Positions 1 to 8,245 are shown, numbered from the stretch's first letter. The stretch: DNA of 32,006 nt from an uncultured Pseudomonadales bacterium (GCA_938084925.1 CALKFY010000102.1:1-32006), one strand, 5' to 3'. Notes: generated by a model not told the origin, from the letters alone. A program made the numbers and translations.

Positions 1-83
1 AATAACCAACCAATTAAAACAAGGTGGTGCTCAATCAGTTAAGCTGGTTACGCAAAAGCTGGGGACGCAACAGGCTGTACCAC

Positions 84-1136
84 ATGACTAACAAGTACAT
101 CATTGGTTTAATAGCCTTGGTGATTTCTGTTGCTATTCATCTAGGCGCTACCTATCTGTGGCCACAAACGAATAACACATCTGGTTCTGCGGCCAATACA
201 CCTCCATCCTCGGTGCCTATGTCGGCACCTATGTTAGAGCCTATGCTAGCCAAAAGTTTTAGCGATCTAGTCAACGCTAAAGCCCAGGTAAAGCCCGCCA
301 GCGCAGCAAAACTAAGCCCTACCCCTATTACCAATACTACCCGACCTATACAGACTACTACTGAAACAATGAAGCCCAAACAGCCTAGTGCAAAAGCAGT
401 ACAGCCTAAAGTATCTGTGGCTCCAGCAGCGCTACAACCGGTGAACCAACCAATAGTTACTAAACCTGTATTAAAGCCAACCGTAAAGCCAAGCGTACAG
501 CCCGTTAAGAAAACGGTTGCCAAACCTGCCCACAAGCCGGTACAGAAATCTGTCTTGAAGCCTTTACAGAAGCCTGTTCAAAACTCAGCTAAAGCCGTTC
601 CGATTAAGCCAATAACTAAAGCCAAAGAGCCCGTTAAAACACAGCTCCAAGTTATCGATAAAGCTACTGCAAAAGCTACCCCACAGCCCAAACCAGTTGC
701 CCCGCAACCTAAACCAGTTACTAAGGTTGCAGAACTGATTAGCGAAATAGATACAGTTCAAACAGAAGTGCATTTAGATGAGCAACTAGACGAGAAAGCT
801 AGCGATAATATAAAGGAACACACCGAGCCGCAAACAAAGCAACAAGCTGCGAGCACACAGATAACGGTGATTTCTGAGGCAGCAAAAAACTACCCCAGCA
901 AGATATATCAGCACCTAGCTAAATTGCGGCAACGCAAAGTGCGCGGCAAAGGCACGGTGGTGATTGAATTCGAAATAAAGCCAGATGGCAGTATCGCTTA
1001 CGCGAAAGTAGCACAAAGCTCTGGCCGTAGCCGCGTTGACAAGGCGGCACTTAACCACGTGCGCCGTGCAGGCCCCTTCCCAACACCACCAGAAAAGGCA
1101 ATGGTTAAGTTTAGTTTACCTATTAAAATTAACTAG
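84..1136 (+). CDS. tonB: TonB family energy transducer
   Basis: Predicted 350-residue TonB protein, which carries proton-motive energy from an inner-membrane ExbB-ExbD complex to outer-membrane receptors. One N-terminal membrane anchor (about residues 4-24) is followed by a long Lys/Pro-rich periplasmic linker with many KP and QKPV-type repeats. The C-terminal TonB domain (about 270-350) starts at YPSKIYQHL and contains RGKGTVVIEFEI and the conserved SSGRSRVDKAAL stretch. I chose ATG 84 because it directly precedes the anchor; an in-frame GTG at 24 would add 20 residues, mostly polar and basic. No exbB or exbD is visible, but only 83 bases lie upstream. The linker is longer than in E. coli TonB. 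The family call is secure; which receptors it serves is unknown. Confidence 0.9.
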   Translation: MTNKYIIGLIALVISVAIHLGATYLWPQTNNTSGSAANTPPSSVPMSAPMLEPMLAKSFSDLVNAKAQVKPASAAKLSPTPITNTTRPIQTTTETMKPKQPSAKAVQPKVSVAPAALQPVNQPIVTKPVLKPTVKPSVQPVKKTVAKPAHKPVQKSVLKPLQKPVQNSAKAVPIKPITKAKEPVKTQLQVIDKATAKATPQPKPVAPQPKPVTKVAELISEIDTVQTEVHLDEQLDEKASDNIKEHTEPQTKQQAASTQITVISEAAKNYPSKIYQHLAKLRQRKVRGKGTVVIEFEIKPDGSIAYAKVAQSSGRSRVDKAALNHVRRAGPFPTPPEKAMVKFSLPIKIN

Positions 1137-1148
1137 ATCAGAAAACTT

Positions 1149-1340
1149 TCAGGCAGATTCTTCCTTCAGCTTAGACACAACTACCAAGCCATACAACACC
1201 CGTGTGCATAGCGCGATCACGGCGGCTTGAGGTACCCATCCATCAAGTACGCCCAGCATCAATAGCACTATACCAACGATAGATAAGCTACTATGGATCT
1301 TAATGGCCATTTTCTCTTTGGCTAACTTTGTGTCCTGCAC
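1149..1340 (-). CDS. Small two-helix membrane protein, unknown function
   Basis: Predicted 63-residue protein with two hydrophobic stretches (IVGIVLLMLGVL and AAVIALCTRVLYGLVVV) and a charged C-terminus. The start is GTG 1340: a strong ribosome binding site, AAAGGAG, sits 6 bases upstream. A longer reading from 1436 would overlap the upstream flavoprotein gene by 71 bases and has no such site. It begins 25 bases after the stop of the HI0933-family gene, so the two are probably co-transcribed. It ends 12 bases from the convergent tonB stop. I do not recognise the family. The hydrophobic pattern and ribosome binding site favour a real gene. Confidence 0.6.
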   Translation of the reverse strand: MQDTKLAKEKMAIKIHSSLSIVGIVLLMLGVLDGWVPQAAVIALCTRVLYGLVVVSKLKEESA

Positions 1341-1365
1341 TTCATTCTCCTTTATCAAGCAAGTG

Positions 1366-2580
1366 TTAAACAACCAAACCTGCGCTATAACCAGAAGACC
1401 AAGCCCACTGAAAATTGTAACCGCCAAGATGACCACTTACATCCAGAACCTCACCGATAAAATACAGCCCAGGTTGCTGCTTTGCTTCCATGGTTTTGGA
1501 ACTAATACCGTCGGTATCCACTCCGCCCAGAGTCACCTCTGCGGTGCGATAGCCTTCACTAGCGGATGGTTTCACCTGCCAATTATTGATTCGCTCTGCA
1601 ATAGACAGTAACTGCTTGTCACTGATTTCTGAAATTGGGGAAGTAGCTCGCTCTGGCCACCATAACTGCTGTAGTTCATTTACCAATGATTTCGCCAGTT
1701 TCTGACTGAGCAGGTTTTTTAGCAAACTCTTACCTTGTTGCTGTTTGGCGGTTAACAGCCACTCAGACATATCGGTACCGGGTAATAGGTCAATCGACAC
1801 TTCATCACCTGGCGCCCAATAGTTAGAAATCTGCAGAATCACTGGCCCGCTCATCCCGCGGTGGGTAAATAGCAGGTTCTCGATGAAGCTATTTTTGTTA
1901 CAACTCACCTCTACTTCCAACGCCAAGCCTGACAAGCGTTCACAAATTGGTTTTAAGCTATCACTAAACATAAAGGGCACGAGCCCTGCACGACGTTCAA
2001 GTAAACTCAAACCAAATTGTTCAGCAACCTCATAGCCAAAACCACTGCCACCAAGAGTTGGGATAGACAAGGCTCCAGTAGCAACGACAAGGGCTGAGCT
2101 TTGTAGCTTTTTCTGTTTGCCGTTGTGATTATATTGGACTTGATAATTGACTACGTCAGCAGTGGTGCTAAGGTCGCTAACGCTCTCAACATCACAGCGA
2201 GTCTGGATTTCCACGCCCGCTTGTTCACATTCAGCCAGTAACATGGCCAAGATATCTTTGGCCGAGTTTAAACAAAACAGCTGACTGTGCTCGCGCTCTT
2301 CATATTCAATGCCATAGCGTTCGACCATGGCAATAAAATCCCATTGGGTGTAACGGGTCAACGCGGCTTTGCAAAAATGACGGTTGGCGCAAATGAAGTT
2401 ATCAGCCTCAACAAAGTAATTAGTGAAGTTGCATTTACCCCCACCGGACATAAGGATCTTTTTGCCTACTTTATTGGACTTTTCTAGCACTAGAACCTTG
2501 CGACCACGCTGGGCTGCAGTAAACGCGCAGAATAACCCAGAGGCACCAGCCCCTAAGACAATAACGTCGTATTGGCTCAT
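1366..2580 (-). CDS. HI0933/YhiN-family FAD-dependent oxidoreductase
   Basis: Predicted 404-residue flavoprotein of the HI0933 family (YhiN in E. coli), whose physiological substrate is not established. The N-terminus carries the FAD dinucleotide-binding fold with GAGASG at residues 10-15, followed by the family hallmark SGGGKCNFTN. The middle has HRGMSGPVILQIS, and the C-terminus has GEVLDVSGHLGGYNFQWAWSSG, which closes the FAD site. Length is typical of the family and no key motif is missing. Its start codon overlaps the stop of the upstream 152-residue gene by four bases (ATGA), so the two are translationally coupled. Confidence 0.88.
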   Translation of the reverse strand: MSQYDVIVLGAGASGLFCAFTAAQRGRKVLVLEKSNKVGKKILMSGGGKCNFTNYFVEADNFICANRHFCKAALTRYTQWDFIAMVERYGIEYEEREHSQLFCLNSAKDILAMLLAECEQAGVEIQTRCDVESVSDLSTTADVVNYQVQYNHNGKQKKLQSSALVVATGALSIPTLGGSGFGYEVAEQFGLSLLERRAGLVPFMFSDSLKPICERLSGLALEVEVSCNKNSFIENLLFTHRGMSGPVILQISNYWAPGDEVSIDLLPGTDMSEWLLTAKQQQGKSLLKNLLSQKLAKSLVNELQQLWWPERATSPISEISDKQLLSIAERINNWQVKPSASEGYRTAEVTLGGVDTDGISSKTMEAKQQPGLYFIGEVLDVSGHLGGYNFQWAWSSGYSAGLVV

Positions 2581-3035
2581 TGTTGCGCCAAAATCAATTC
2601 AATCTCTTCGATAAAGCTCTTAAGCATGTTTAACGAAGTCTGCGCATCAGCCTCGGTCATATCATTACCTTCACGCAACACATAACGCCCTTCATCAAGG
2701 TCTTCGCGATGAGAGAAATAAAAGGCATCTTTCCAAAATTTACAGGGTATTGGCTCTTTATTAAGATGCTTTTGTACTACACCGGCATCTTTCACGCAGG
2801 GTAGCACCGCCAATGCCTTGTGCTTATACACCTTAACTTCAACGCCTTCAGGCCAGTGATTTAAACGCACATCTAGATCACATTTGATATCTGCATTTTC
2901 TTTCTTAACGTAGGTCTTCTTTACTTGAAACCCACCACGCCATTGGGCAAACATGTCACCTTCAAATATCTGTCGTTCCATATCATCCATAAGCGTTTCA
3001 ATCTGACGTACGATGCGGTTAATGTCGTTAGGCAT
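2577..3035 (-). CDS. Hypothetical protein coupled to the HI0933 flavoprotein
   Basis: Predicted 152-residue soluble protein that I do not recognise. It has an amphipathic, charged N-terminus (PNDINRIVRQIETLMDDMERQ), a middle part with alternating hydrophobic and basic residues and three cysteines (IKCDLDV, LPCVKD, IPCKFW), and an acidic helical C-terminus ending EEIELILAQQ. No signal peptide or membrane segment is visible. It is first in an operon: its stop overlaps the flavoprotein start as ATGA. The cysteines do not form a CxxC pair, so metal binding is not indicated. Confidence 0.7.
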   Translation of the reverse strand: MPNDINRIVRQIETLMDDMERQIFEGDMFAQWRGGFQVKKTYVKKENADIKCDLDVRLNHWPEGVEVKVYKHKALAVLPCVKDAGVVQKHLNKEPIPCKFWKDAFYFSHREDLDEGRYVLREGNDMTEADAQTSLNMLKSFIEEIELILAQQ

Positions 3036-3143
3036 GGGTTCTGAATCCAGTAGTTATAAGCGGCCAGAACAGTAGCATGGCCTATATTTTATGTAAAGAA
3101 AGCCACTCTCAAATGGCCCCTCACGCCCAGCCTAAGCATAACT

Positions 3144-3184
3144 TTGACACAGATCATTTTTATATTCGAATTTACTTATATAAT
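3144..3184 (+). promoter_or_regulatory. Candidate FNR-type class II promoter of the SQR-like operon
   Basis: TTGAC-ACAG-ATCAT at 3144-3157 matches the FNR/ANR consensus TTGAT-N4-ATCAA at 8 of 10 positions. A perfect -10 hexamer TATAAT lies at 3179-3184, with no good -35 hexamer at 16-18 bp. The box centre (3150.5) is about 41 bp before the start point implied by the -10 box (near 3191), the classic geometry for FNR activation. Inferred from sequence only. Confidence 0.5.
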
Positions 3185-3242
3185 CGTTGAATAAGTCGTC
3201 TTACGCACGTTGCCTTTACGACTAGTTTAATGAGGGTTAATT

Positions 3243-4559
3243 ATGTCCAAATCCAAACAACACGAATTTAGTCGTCGCGATTTTTTACGCTATACGGCAA
3301 CAGGTGCCGCAGCGGCTACGGTGATTACACCCGCCAAGGCAGCCGCAGCCAAAACCAATGCTAAAATTGTCATTATCGGCGCTGGCGCAGGTGGTACCTC
3401 GGCGGCTAATCGATTAGTAGACCAACTAGATGGCGCACAGATCACCATCATTGACCCACGCCCAGAACACTTGTATCAACCGGGGCTGTCTTTGGTAGCG
3501 GCAGGTTTAAAACCAGCCAGTTATGTCACCTCCAAAACCACCGATTGGCTACCCGATGGCGTTAACTTGATTGCTGAAAAAGCCATGGCCATCGATCCAG
3601 AGGCACGTAAGGTCTCTACACAACAAGGCAAGCAGCTCGACTACGACTTCCTAATCGTAGCCCCTGGCTTAGTGCTAGATCATGACGGCATAGAAGGTTT
3701 TTCTACGGATCTAATCGGCAAGCACGGTATTGGGTCTTTATACGCAGGGCCTAAGTACGCAGCTCGTACTTGGGAAGCCGCATCCAAGTTTACCGAAACC
3801 GGTGGTGAAGGTATTTTCACCCGTCCAGCTACCGAGATGAAGTGTGCTGGCGCACCTATCAAACACGCATTTTTGATCGACGATATCACTCGCCGTGCGG
3901 GTAACCGTGGCAAGGCCAACATTACCTATGCTGCCCACAGCAAGAGCCTATTTGGCGTACCCATTGTGGCAGAAAAGATACGCATGCTATTTGATGACCG
4001 TGGCATCAATGCAGCCTACTCCCATGTACTTAAGTCAGTAGACCCAGGTACTAAACGTGCTGTATTCCAGACCCCAGATGGCCTACAAGAACGCGATTAC
4101 GATTATTTACATGTTATCCCACCACAACGCGCGCCTGCTGTGGTACGCGAATCTGGCCTTAGCTGGAGCGATAAGTGGGTAGACCAAGGCTGGGTGGAGT
4201 GCGACAAGTACACCTTGCAGCATTTACGTTATGACAACATCTGGGCTCTGGGTGACGTTGCAGGCGTACCTAAGGGTAAAACCGCCGCATCGGTGAAGTG
4301 GCAAGTGCCTGTTGTAGTGGACGGCATTGTGGCGCAAATTGAAGGCCGTGAACAACGCGAGCTATTCAATGGCTATACCTCCTGCCCCATGATTACCAAA
4401 ATTGGTCGCGCCATGTTGATCGAGTTTGATTACAAAAACAATCTAACGCCGTCTTTCCCCGGTATCATCGCACCGCTCGAAGAGCTGTGGATTAGCTGGT
4501 TAATGAAAGAAGTTGCCTTAAAGCCCACCTACAACGCCATGTTACGTGGCCTTGCCTAA
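3243..4559 (+). CDS. Tat-exported sulfide:quinone oxidoreductase-like flavoprotein
   Basis: Predicted 438-residue FAD enzyme resembling sulfide:quinone oxidoreductase, which oxidises sulfide and passes electrons to quinone. The N-terminus is a twin-arginine signal (SRRDFL at residues 10-15, then an Ala-rich stretch to about 36). The FAD fold follows (IVIIGAGAGG, residues 42-51). Two cysteines sit where redox-active cysteines are expected: C201 in EMKCAGAPIKHAF and C381 in GYTSCPMI. KCAGAPxK, IWALGDVAGVPKGKTAASVKWQ and the C-terminal FNGYTSCP...EFDYKNN...MLRG stretch recall the type II (mitochondrial SQOR-like) group. Ribosome binding site GAGGG lies 6 bases before the ATG. Another flavin disulfide reductase of the same superfamily is possible; the substrate is not proven. 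Second gene of the unit is 12 bases downstream. Confidence 0.8.
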   Translation: MSKSKQHEFSRRDFLRYTATGAAAATVITPAKAAAAKTNAKIVIIGAGAGGTSAANRLVDQLDGAQITIIDPRPEHLYQPGLSLVAAGLKPASYVTSKTTDWLPDGVNLIAEKAMAIDPEARKVSTQQGKQLDYDFLIVAPGLVLDHDGIEGFSTDLIGKHGIGSLYAGPKYAARTWEAASKFTETGGEGIFTRPATEMKCAGAPIKHAFLIDDITRRAGNRGKANITYAAHSKSLFGVPIVAEKIRMLFDDRGINAAYSHVLKSVDPGTKRAVFQTPDGLQERDYDYLHVIPPQRAPAVVRESGLSWSDKWVDQGWVECDKYTLQHLRYDNIWALGDVAGVPKGKTAASVKWQVPVVVDGIVAQIEGREQRELFNGYTSCPMITKIGRAMLIEFDYKNNLTPSFPGIIAPLEELWISWLMKEVALKPTYNAMLRGLA

Positions 4560-4571
4560 AGGAGAATCAAC

Positions 4572-4922
4572 ATGCAGGATTTAACATTTGGCACCATCTT
4601 GGCGGTAATGGAAGAGATATTTGGCCGCGGGCTATTTTGGTTGATGGTCGTATTAGCCGGAATTGTCAGCGTTGCGTACATCTATGTACTCATACGTGAC
4701 CGCAACATTAGCTGGCGTAAGTTTTTGTGGGCACAAGTATCTATGCCTTTTGGCGCCATAGCCGCCGTGTGGTTTGTTATGGGCGTCACCGACTCTAGCG
4801 CTAGCGACCTAGGTGGCCCCGTAGATTTAATCGTCTTTATTAGTGTCGCCGTAGCAGGCGCAGTGGGGCTGGCAGTGTTGGTATACACGATACAATCGCT
4901 GTTATCGCCACCGAAAAAGTAA
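4572..4922 (+). CDS. Small three-helix membrane protein downstream of the SQR-like gene
   Basis: Predicted 116-residue integral membrane protein with three hydrophobic segments: GLFWLMVVLAGIVSVAYIYVLI (about residues 20-41), FGAIAAVWFVMGV (about 60-72), and VDLIVFISVAVAGAVGLAVLVY (about 84-105). A short basic loop (RDRNISWRKF) separates the first two. It begins 12 bases after the SQR-like stop with AAAGGAG as ribosome binding site, and a strong terminator follows, so the two genes form a closed two-gene unit. I do not recognise a named function; a membrane anchor or partner for the flavoprotein is an inference from position alone. Confidence 0.75.
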   Translation: MQDLTFGTILAVMEEIFGRGLFWLMVVLAGIVSVAYIYVLIRDRNISWRKFLWAQVSMPFGAIAAVWFVMGVTDSSASDLGGPVDLIVFISVAVAGAVGLAVLVYTIQSLLSPPKK

Positions 4923-4945
4923 ATATTTGGTGATAAAATCCAAGC

Positions 4946-4971
4946 AGGGAGCCGCCTAGGCTCCCTTTTTT
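4946..4971 (+). terminator. Rho-independent terminator after the SQR-like operon
   Basis: Perfect 8-bp stem AGGGAGCC / GGCTCCCT with a 5-base loop, followed directly by a run of six T. It lies 24 bases after the stop of the small membrane protein. Confidence 0.93.
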
Positions 4972-5065
4972 ATATACAATATAGATATCTAAGACTTTGA
5001 TATTTAATTAAAAACTAAGTACCATTCGCGGCTGTTATTCATCACATGAAGATAACCTACGCACC

Positions 5066-5347
5066 ATGGACAAAGCAAAACTCCCCCAAACCTTAAACAG
5101 TATCGGTAAGGCCTTTTTTGTTAAATACCTAAGAGCTGCCCAAGCAGACTACACCAATGTCACCATCGCTAAAGCCATTGCCGAAGAAAGCAACTACACC
5201 GTAGGTTCTTGCCGCATGCGTATTTCCAAGATTCGCGCTATCTTACGTGCCGAATTAGCGCGCGATGCCCTAACCCTAGTGGTCAACTCTCAAGTAGAAC
5301 CCGATACGCGTTTAAGTGCTATTAAGCAATTACACGATCATCTATAA
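5066..5347 (+). CDS. Hypothetical small basic protein
   Basis: Predicted 93-residue soluble, mostly helical and basic protein, MDKAKLPQTL...KQLHDHL. The segment TIAKAIAEESNYTVGSCRMRISKIRAILRAELAR alternates helix-forming and basic residues in a way that could be a helix-turn-helix, but no family signature stands out and I do not name one. It stands alone between the terminator at 4946-4971 and a convergent epimerase gene. The ribosome binding site before ATG 5066 is weak. No membrane or signal segment is seen. Confidence 0.55.
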   Translation: MDKAKLPQTLNSIGKAFFVKYLRAAQADYTNVTIAKAIAEESNYTVGSCRMRISKIRAILRAELARDALTLVVNSQVEPDTRLSAIKQLHDHL

Positions 5348-5398
5348 GACACCTGTACCCATTCAACAAAGAGTCGACTTAAAGCCCATAAACATGGC

Positions 5399-6280
5399 TT
5401 AAGGCTTACCCACCACTATATGGTATTGGCATTCAAATTGGGTGTGTGGTGGCAAAATCTGCACGCCTTCTTTTTCCATCACATCACCACTAGCATCTTC
5501 ATAATCGTCAACGCCATACCAAGGCTCAATACAAATATAAGGTGCCTTAGGCTTGGACCAAATGCCCATGTAAGGGAAGCCAGCATATTCAACACGTACC
5601 CATTGCTCAGCACTAGCAGCCTTGTGGCTACGTAGTGTGATGGCCTCTGATTTAAGGTCATCAAAAATCAGGGAGTCAATATCAAACATAGTTTCAGTTA
5701 ACAGCAGTTGTCGGCTTTGTTGCAGGCAAGCATGACGTTTACGCCCTAAGGCCACACCATTAAATTGCACATAACTACTGGTTTCTAACTTTTCAAACTC
5801 TAAGTAATAATCGGTTATGGCATCCCCTGCTTGCCAGTTGCAGGCGAAGGCTGGGTGCGCACCCAATGAAAAAGGCATCACCTGGTCAGAGCGGTTATGT
5901 ACCTGATAGGCAACCGTGAGCCGGTTGTTTTGCAAACTAAAGCAAATATCAAGATCAAAAGCAAAGGGGTAATTTACTAGGGTTGCAGCATTATCTGATA
6001 AACGCAACGTGGCACTTGTAGGCGTTTGCTTTACTAGTTGAAACTCACTATCCCGCGCAAAACCATGACGCGTCATGGCATGGGTTTGCCCTTGGTAGGT
6101 ATAACTGTTGTTGTTTACCTTACCAATAAAAGGAAACAAATTAGGTGCCTGACCCGCCCAAATTTTGGCGTCTCCATGCCATAAAAACTCCTGGCCACTG
6201 GCACCCTTAATACTTGTCAAAGCAGCCCCGTTGGTATTGATAGAAACGCTTAAGGCCTCATTGGCAATGGTGTAAATCAT
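5399..6280 (-). CDS. Aldose 1-epimerase-family (LacX-like) protein
   Basis: Predicted 293-residue beta-sandwich sugar epimerase, likely interconverting alpha and beta anomers of a hexose or phosphosugar in the cytoplasm. Expected catalytic positions are present: His72 in MTRHGFARD, a second His in LGAHPAFAC (about residue 168), and a Glu in CIEPWYG (about residue 252). The opening IANEALSVSINTNGAALTSI and LWHGDAKIW fit the LacX-like branch rather than classical GalM. It is a single-gene unit convergent with the preceding small gene. No sugar operon surrounds it, so the substrate is open. Confidence 0.82.
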   Translation of the reverse strand: MIYTIANEALSVSINTNGAALTSIKGASGQEFLWHGDAKIWAGQAPNLFPFIGKVNNNSYTYQGQTHAMTRHGFARDSEFQLVKQTPTSATLRLSDNAATLVNYPFAFDLDICFSLQNNRLTVAYQVHNRSDQVMPFSLGAHPAFACNWQAGDAITDYYLEFEKLETSSYVQFNGVALGRKRHACLQQSRQLLLTETMFDIDSLIFDDLKSEAITLRSHKAASAEQWVRVEYAGFPYMGIWSKPKAPYICIEPWYGVDDYEDASGDVMEKEGVQILPPHTQFECQYHIVVGKP

Positions 6281-6426
6281 GGTTTATACAAATTATATTT
6301 ATCAAAGGCTTGATTTTACCATGTCTCACGGGCATTTTTTTCTAAAACAATAGGCCGACATTACATAGCAATATGCTAATATTAAATACACCTGCTATTT
6401 AGCGACCACCCAACAGAGAACTTGCC

Positions 6427-7188
6427 ATGCACTTGTTTAAATCTTTATTAATCACTCTTTCTATTTTAGCTGGCACCTTGTTTATTCATCCCCTCGCACT
6501 GGCGGCAGATTTAGACATTCAAATTACCACACCAGGTACTGGTGAAGCAGCCCAGAGTGGTATGAAAGTATATGTACACTACACAGGTAAACTAGAAGAT
6601 GGCACTGTCTTTGATAGTTCTGTAGGTCGCGGCCAACCCTTCTCATTTACCTTAGGCCAACGTCAAGTAATCGCCGGCTGGGAAGCGGGCATTGAAGGCA
6701 TGAAAGTTGGTGGTAAGCGCACCCTCATTATCCCACCTCACCTAGGTTACGGTTCGACTGGTGCGGGCAATGCTATCCCACCCAATGCCACTTTAATATT
6801 TGAAGTTGAGCTAATTAAAGTCCTAACTCCACCACAACTAGGCCAAGCCACGCCAGCAGACTTTGCCCAGGCACAAGCAGAAGGCGCCCTGATCATTGAT
6901 ATTCGCCTACCGAGTGAATGGCAAGAAACAGGCATTTTAGCAGGTGCAAAAACCATAACGGCCTTTACCGAGCAAGGTGGTTTGCATCCAGAGTTTCAGC
7001 CTAAGTTTTTCTCCCTAGTACAAGAACAAGACACCCCCGTGTACTTGTACTGCCGTACAGGCAATCGCACAGGCATGTTGGGAAATGCGCTAATCAATCA
7101 GGTTGGCTTAACCAATGTCACACACCTAACCCGTGGTATTGTTGAATGGCAGGCCCAAGGCCACCAAGTTCAGGCCTATAGTAAATAG
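6427..7188 (+). CDS. Exported FKBP-type peptidyl-prolyl isomerase fused to a rhodanese domain
   Basis: Predicted 253-residue secreted fusion protein. Residues 1-27 form a Sec signal peptide ending LALAA. Residues about 30-137 are a complete FKBP prolyl isomerase domain: [44 protein letters not shown] and [14 protein letters not shown]. Residues about 140-253 are a rhodanese domain with active-site loop [10 protein letters not shown]; the catalytic Cys is C209. The likely location is the periplasm, where the first half would assist folding and the second would act on sulfur or thiols. The family functions are known separately; the combined role is inferred. It is a single-gene unit with its own upstream gap. 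FKBP call is very sure, rhodanese call sure, substrate unknown. Confidence 0.92.
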   Translation: MHLFKSLLITLSILAGTLFIHPLALAADLDIQITTPGTGEAAQSGMKVYVHYTGKLEDGTVFDSSVGRGQPFSFTLGQRQVIAGWEAGIEGMKVGGKRTLIIPPHLGYGSTGAGNAIPPNATLIFEVELIKVLTPPQLGQATPADFAQAQAEGALIIDIRLPSEWQETGILAGAKTITAFTEQGGLHPEFQPKFFSLVQEQDTPVYLYCRTGNRTGMLGNALINQVGLTNVTHLTRGIVEWQAQGHQVQAYSK

Positions 7189-7350
7189 GCATTGGAACTT
7201 TATATTTTGCAGGGAGGCAGATCTCCGATCAGCCCCCTTGCCTAGGGTACAAAAGCTTGCCTTTAATCAAGAATGCATGCGGAAATACTGGACTCTAAGT
7301 CCTCATTTGCTAATCTAGCATCATAGCTCTTTGAAATTTTGGAGCATGTT

Positions 7351-7710
7351 ATGAACATTAGCCAAGTACCAACGATGCCACCGCCTATCATGCATAGGCC
7401 CATAATCAACCAGCAGTTGGTTGAGAGAGCACGGACCACCATGCCCGCGCCAGAAAGAGTGCGCCAAGCCGCCACTGGGCGAACTGTTGCTAGTGAACAG
7501 CAACGTCCTACCACCAACATCCACACAGCACACACGGCCACCTGGCAATTTGATCCACGCTTTCTGCCAGCGACTAGGCACAATGTAGAACTCGACAGCC
7601 TTATACCCAAAGGCACAGGTACGTTAGATTTGCTGCACCAGCAAGCACGTACTGCCTATGAGGCCACCACAGCAACCAGTACTCACCGCGTTGTGGACAG
7701 CATCGTTTAG
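7351..7710 (+). CDS. Orphan small protein, Pro/Thr-rich N-terminus
   Basis: Predicted 119-residue protein beginning MNISQVPTMPPPIMHRPI. I do not recognise it. It is rich in Thr, Ala, Gln and Arg, with no membrane segment or signal peptide. The start at ATG 7351 is chosen because GGAG lies 6 bases upstream; an in-frame TTG at 7339 overlaps that site and is rejected. The opposite strand also has an open frame here, but it reads as a Cys/Trp-rich shadow. The next gene is convergent, also small and also orphan. Possibly lineage-specific. Confidence 0.5.
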   Translation: MNISQVPTMPPPIMHRPIINQQLVERARTTMPAPERVRQAATGRTVASEQQRPTTNIHTAHTATWQFDPRFLPATRHNVELDSLIPKGTGTLDLLHQQARTAYEATTATSTHRVVDSIV

Positions 7711-7808
7711 CTGGTTGTAAAGGAATTAACTCCCACGAGCCCCGCTATTTCACTATAGGACACACTTTGAAGGGGGAAATGATCTAGATCTGACTAGTAC
7801 TGATGGGG

Positions 7809-8138
7809 TTAAACGACTTCGTTAACCATACGTTCGCTGTAATCGTCTTTGCCGTATTGCTCTAGGGCCAAACGATTATTGGATATTTCAACGAGATCGG
7901 TTTGTTGCTGGGCGCGAATTTCCATTTCTTTAAGATTAGTAATCAAACGATTAACAGCAGCGGTACCGGCATCTTCATGTTTAAGCTGTACCACTTTATC
8001 AATATCATCAACTATTTTGACCTGCTCAAGCTCTCTGGCCTCTAGCATTTCATCTAGCTTAGACACCTCTACCGTAGGCTTTTGCTCATAGAGCTGGGCC
8101 TGAGTCATTGGCATAGACGCTGACGTTGCGTTAATCAT
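7809..8138 (-). CDS. Orphan small acidic helical protein
   Basis: Predicted 109-residue acidic protein, largely helical, starting MINATSASMPMTQAQ. The central part (EVSKLDEMLEARELEQVKIVDDIDKVVQLKHED) looks coiled-coil-forming, and the C-terminal half has further charged helices (LITNLKEMEIRAQQQ). No membrane segment, metal motif or known family signature is seen. It converges on the orphan gene at 7351-7710 across about 100 bases without an obvious terminator. An inverted repeat lies just upstream of its start. Confidence 0.55.
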   Translation of the reverse strand: MINATSASMPMTQAQLYEQKPTVEVSKLDEMLEARELEQVKIVDDIDKVVQLKHEDAGTAAVNRLITNLKEMEIRAQQQTDLVEISNNRLALEQYGKDDYSERMVNEVV

Positions 8139-8140
8139 AC

Positions 8141-8172
8141 TGGTATCCAGTTTATTTTTTTACTAGATACCA
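8141..8172. repeat. Inverted repeat upstream of the acidic orphan gene
   Basis: TGGTATC (8141-8147) and GATACCA (8166-8172) form a perfect 7-bp inverted repeat with an 18-base, very T-rich spacer. It begins 3 bases upstream of the start codon of the leftward gene, so it could be an operator or an mRNA hairpin over the leader. Confidence 0.4.
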
Positions 8173-8245
8173 CTATAGACTTATGCAGGCTAGCAACCTA
8201 TGGGTATTAAATGCCCAAATTTGCTCATGTTTAGGTGTTAGCTAA

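Noticed and set aside
1303-1611. Rightward open frame of 102 codons opposite the flavoprotein C-terminus
   Set aside because: It lies antisense to the conserved HI0933 end and to the small membrane gene; no ribosome binding site.
7200-7255. Possible terminator after the FKBP-rhodanese gene (GCAGGGAGGC with GCCCCCTTGC)
   Set aside because: Pairing is interrupted, the loop is long, and no T-run follows.
7263-7616. Leftward open frame of 117 codons opposite the Pro/Thr-rich orphan
   Set aside because: Composition is Cys/Trp-rich and unlike the neighbours; the plus-strand gene has a proper ribosome binding site.
8141-8172. Possible fourth PaaX operator (GGTATC and GATACC)
   Set aside because: Half-sites face the other way and the spacer is 18 bases, not 27-28; the adjacent gene is unrelated to phenylacetate.
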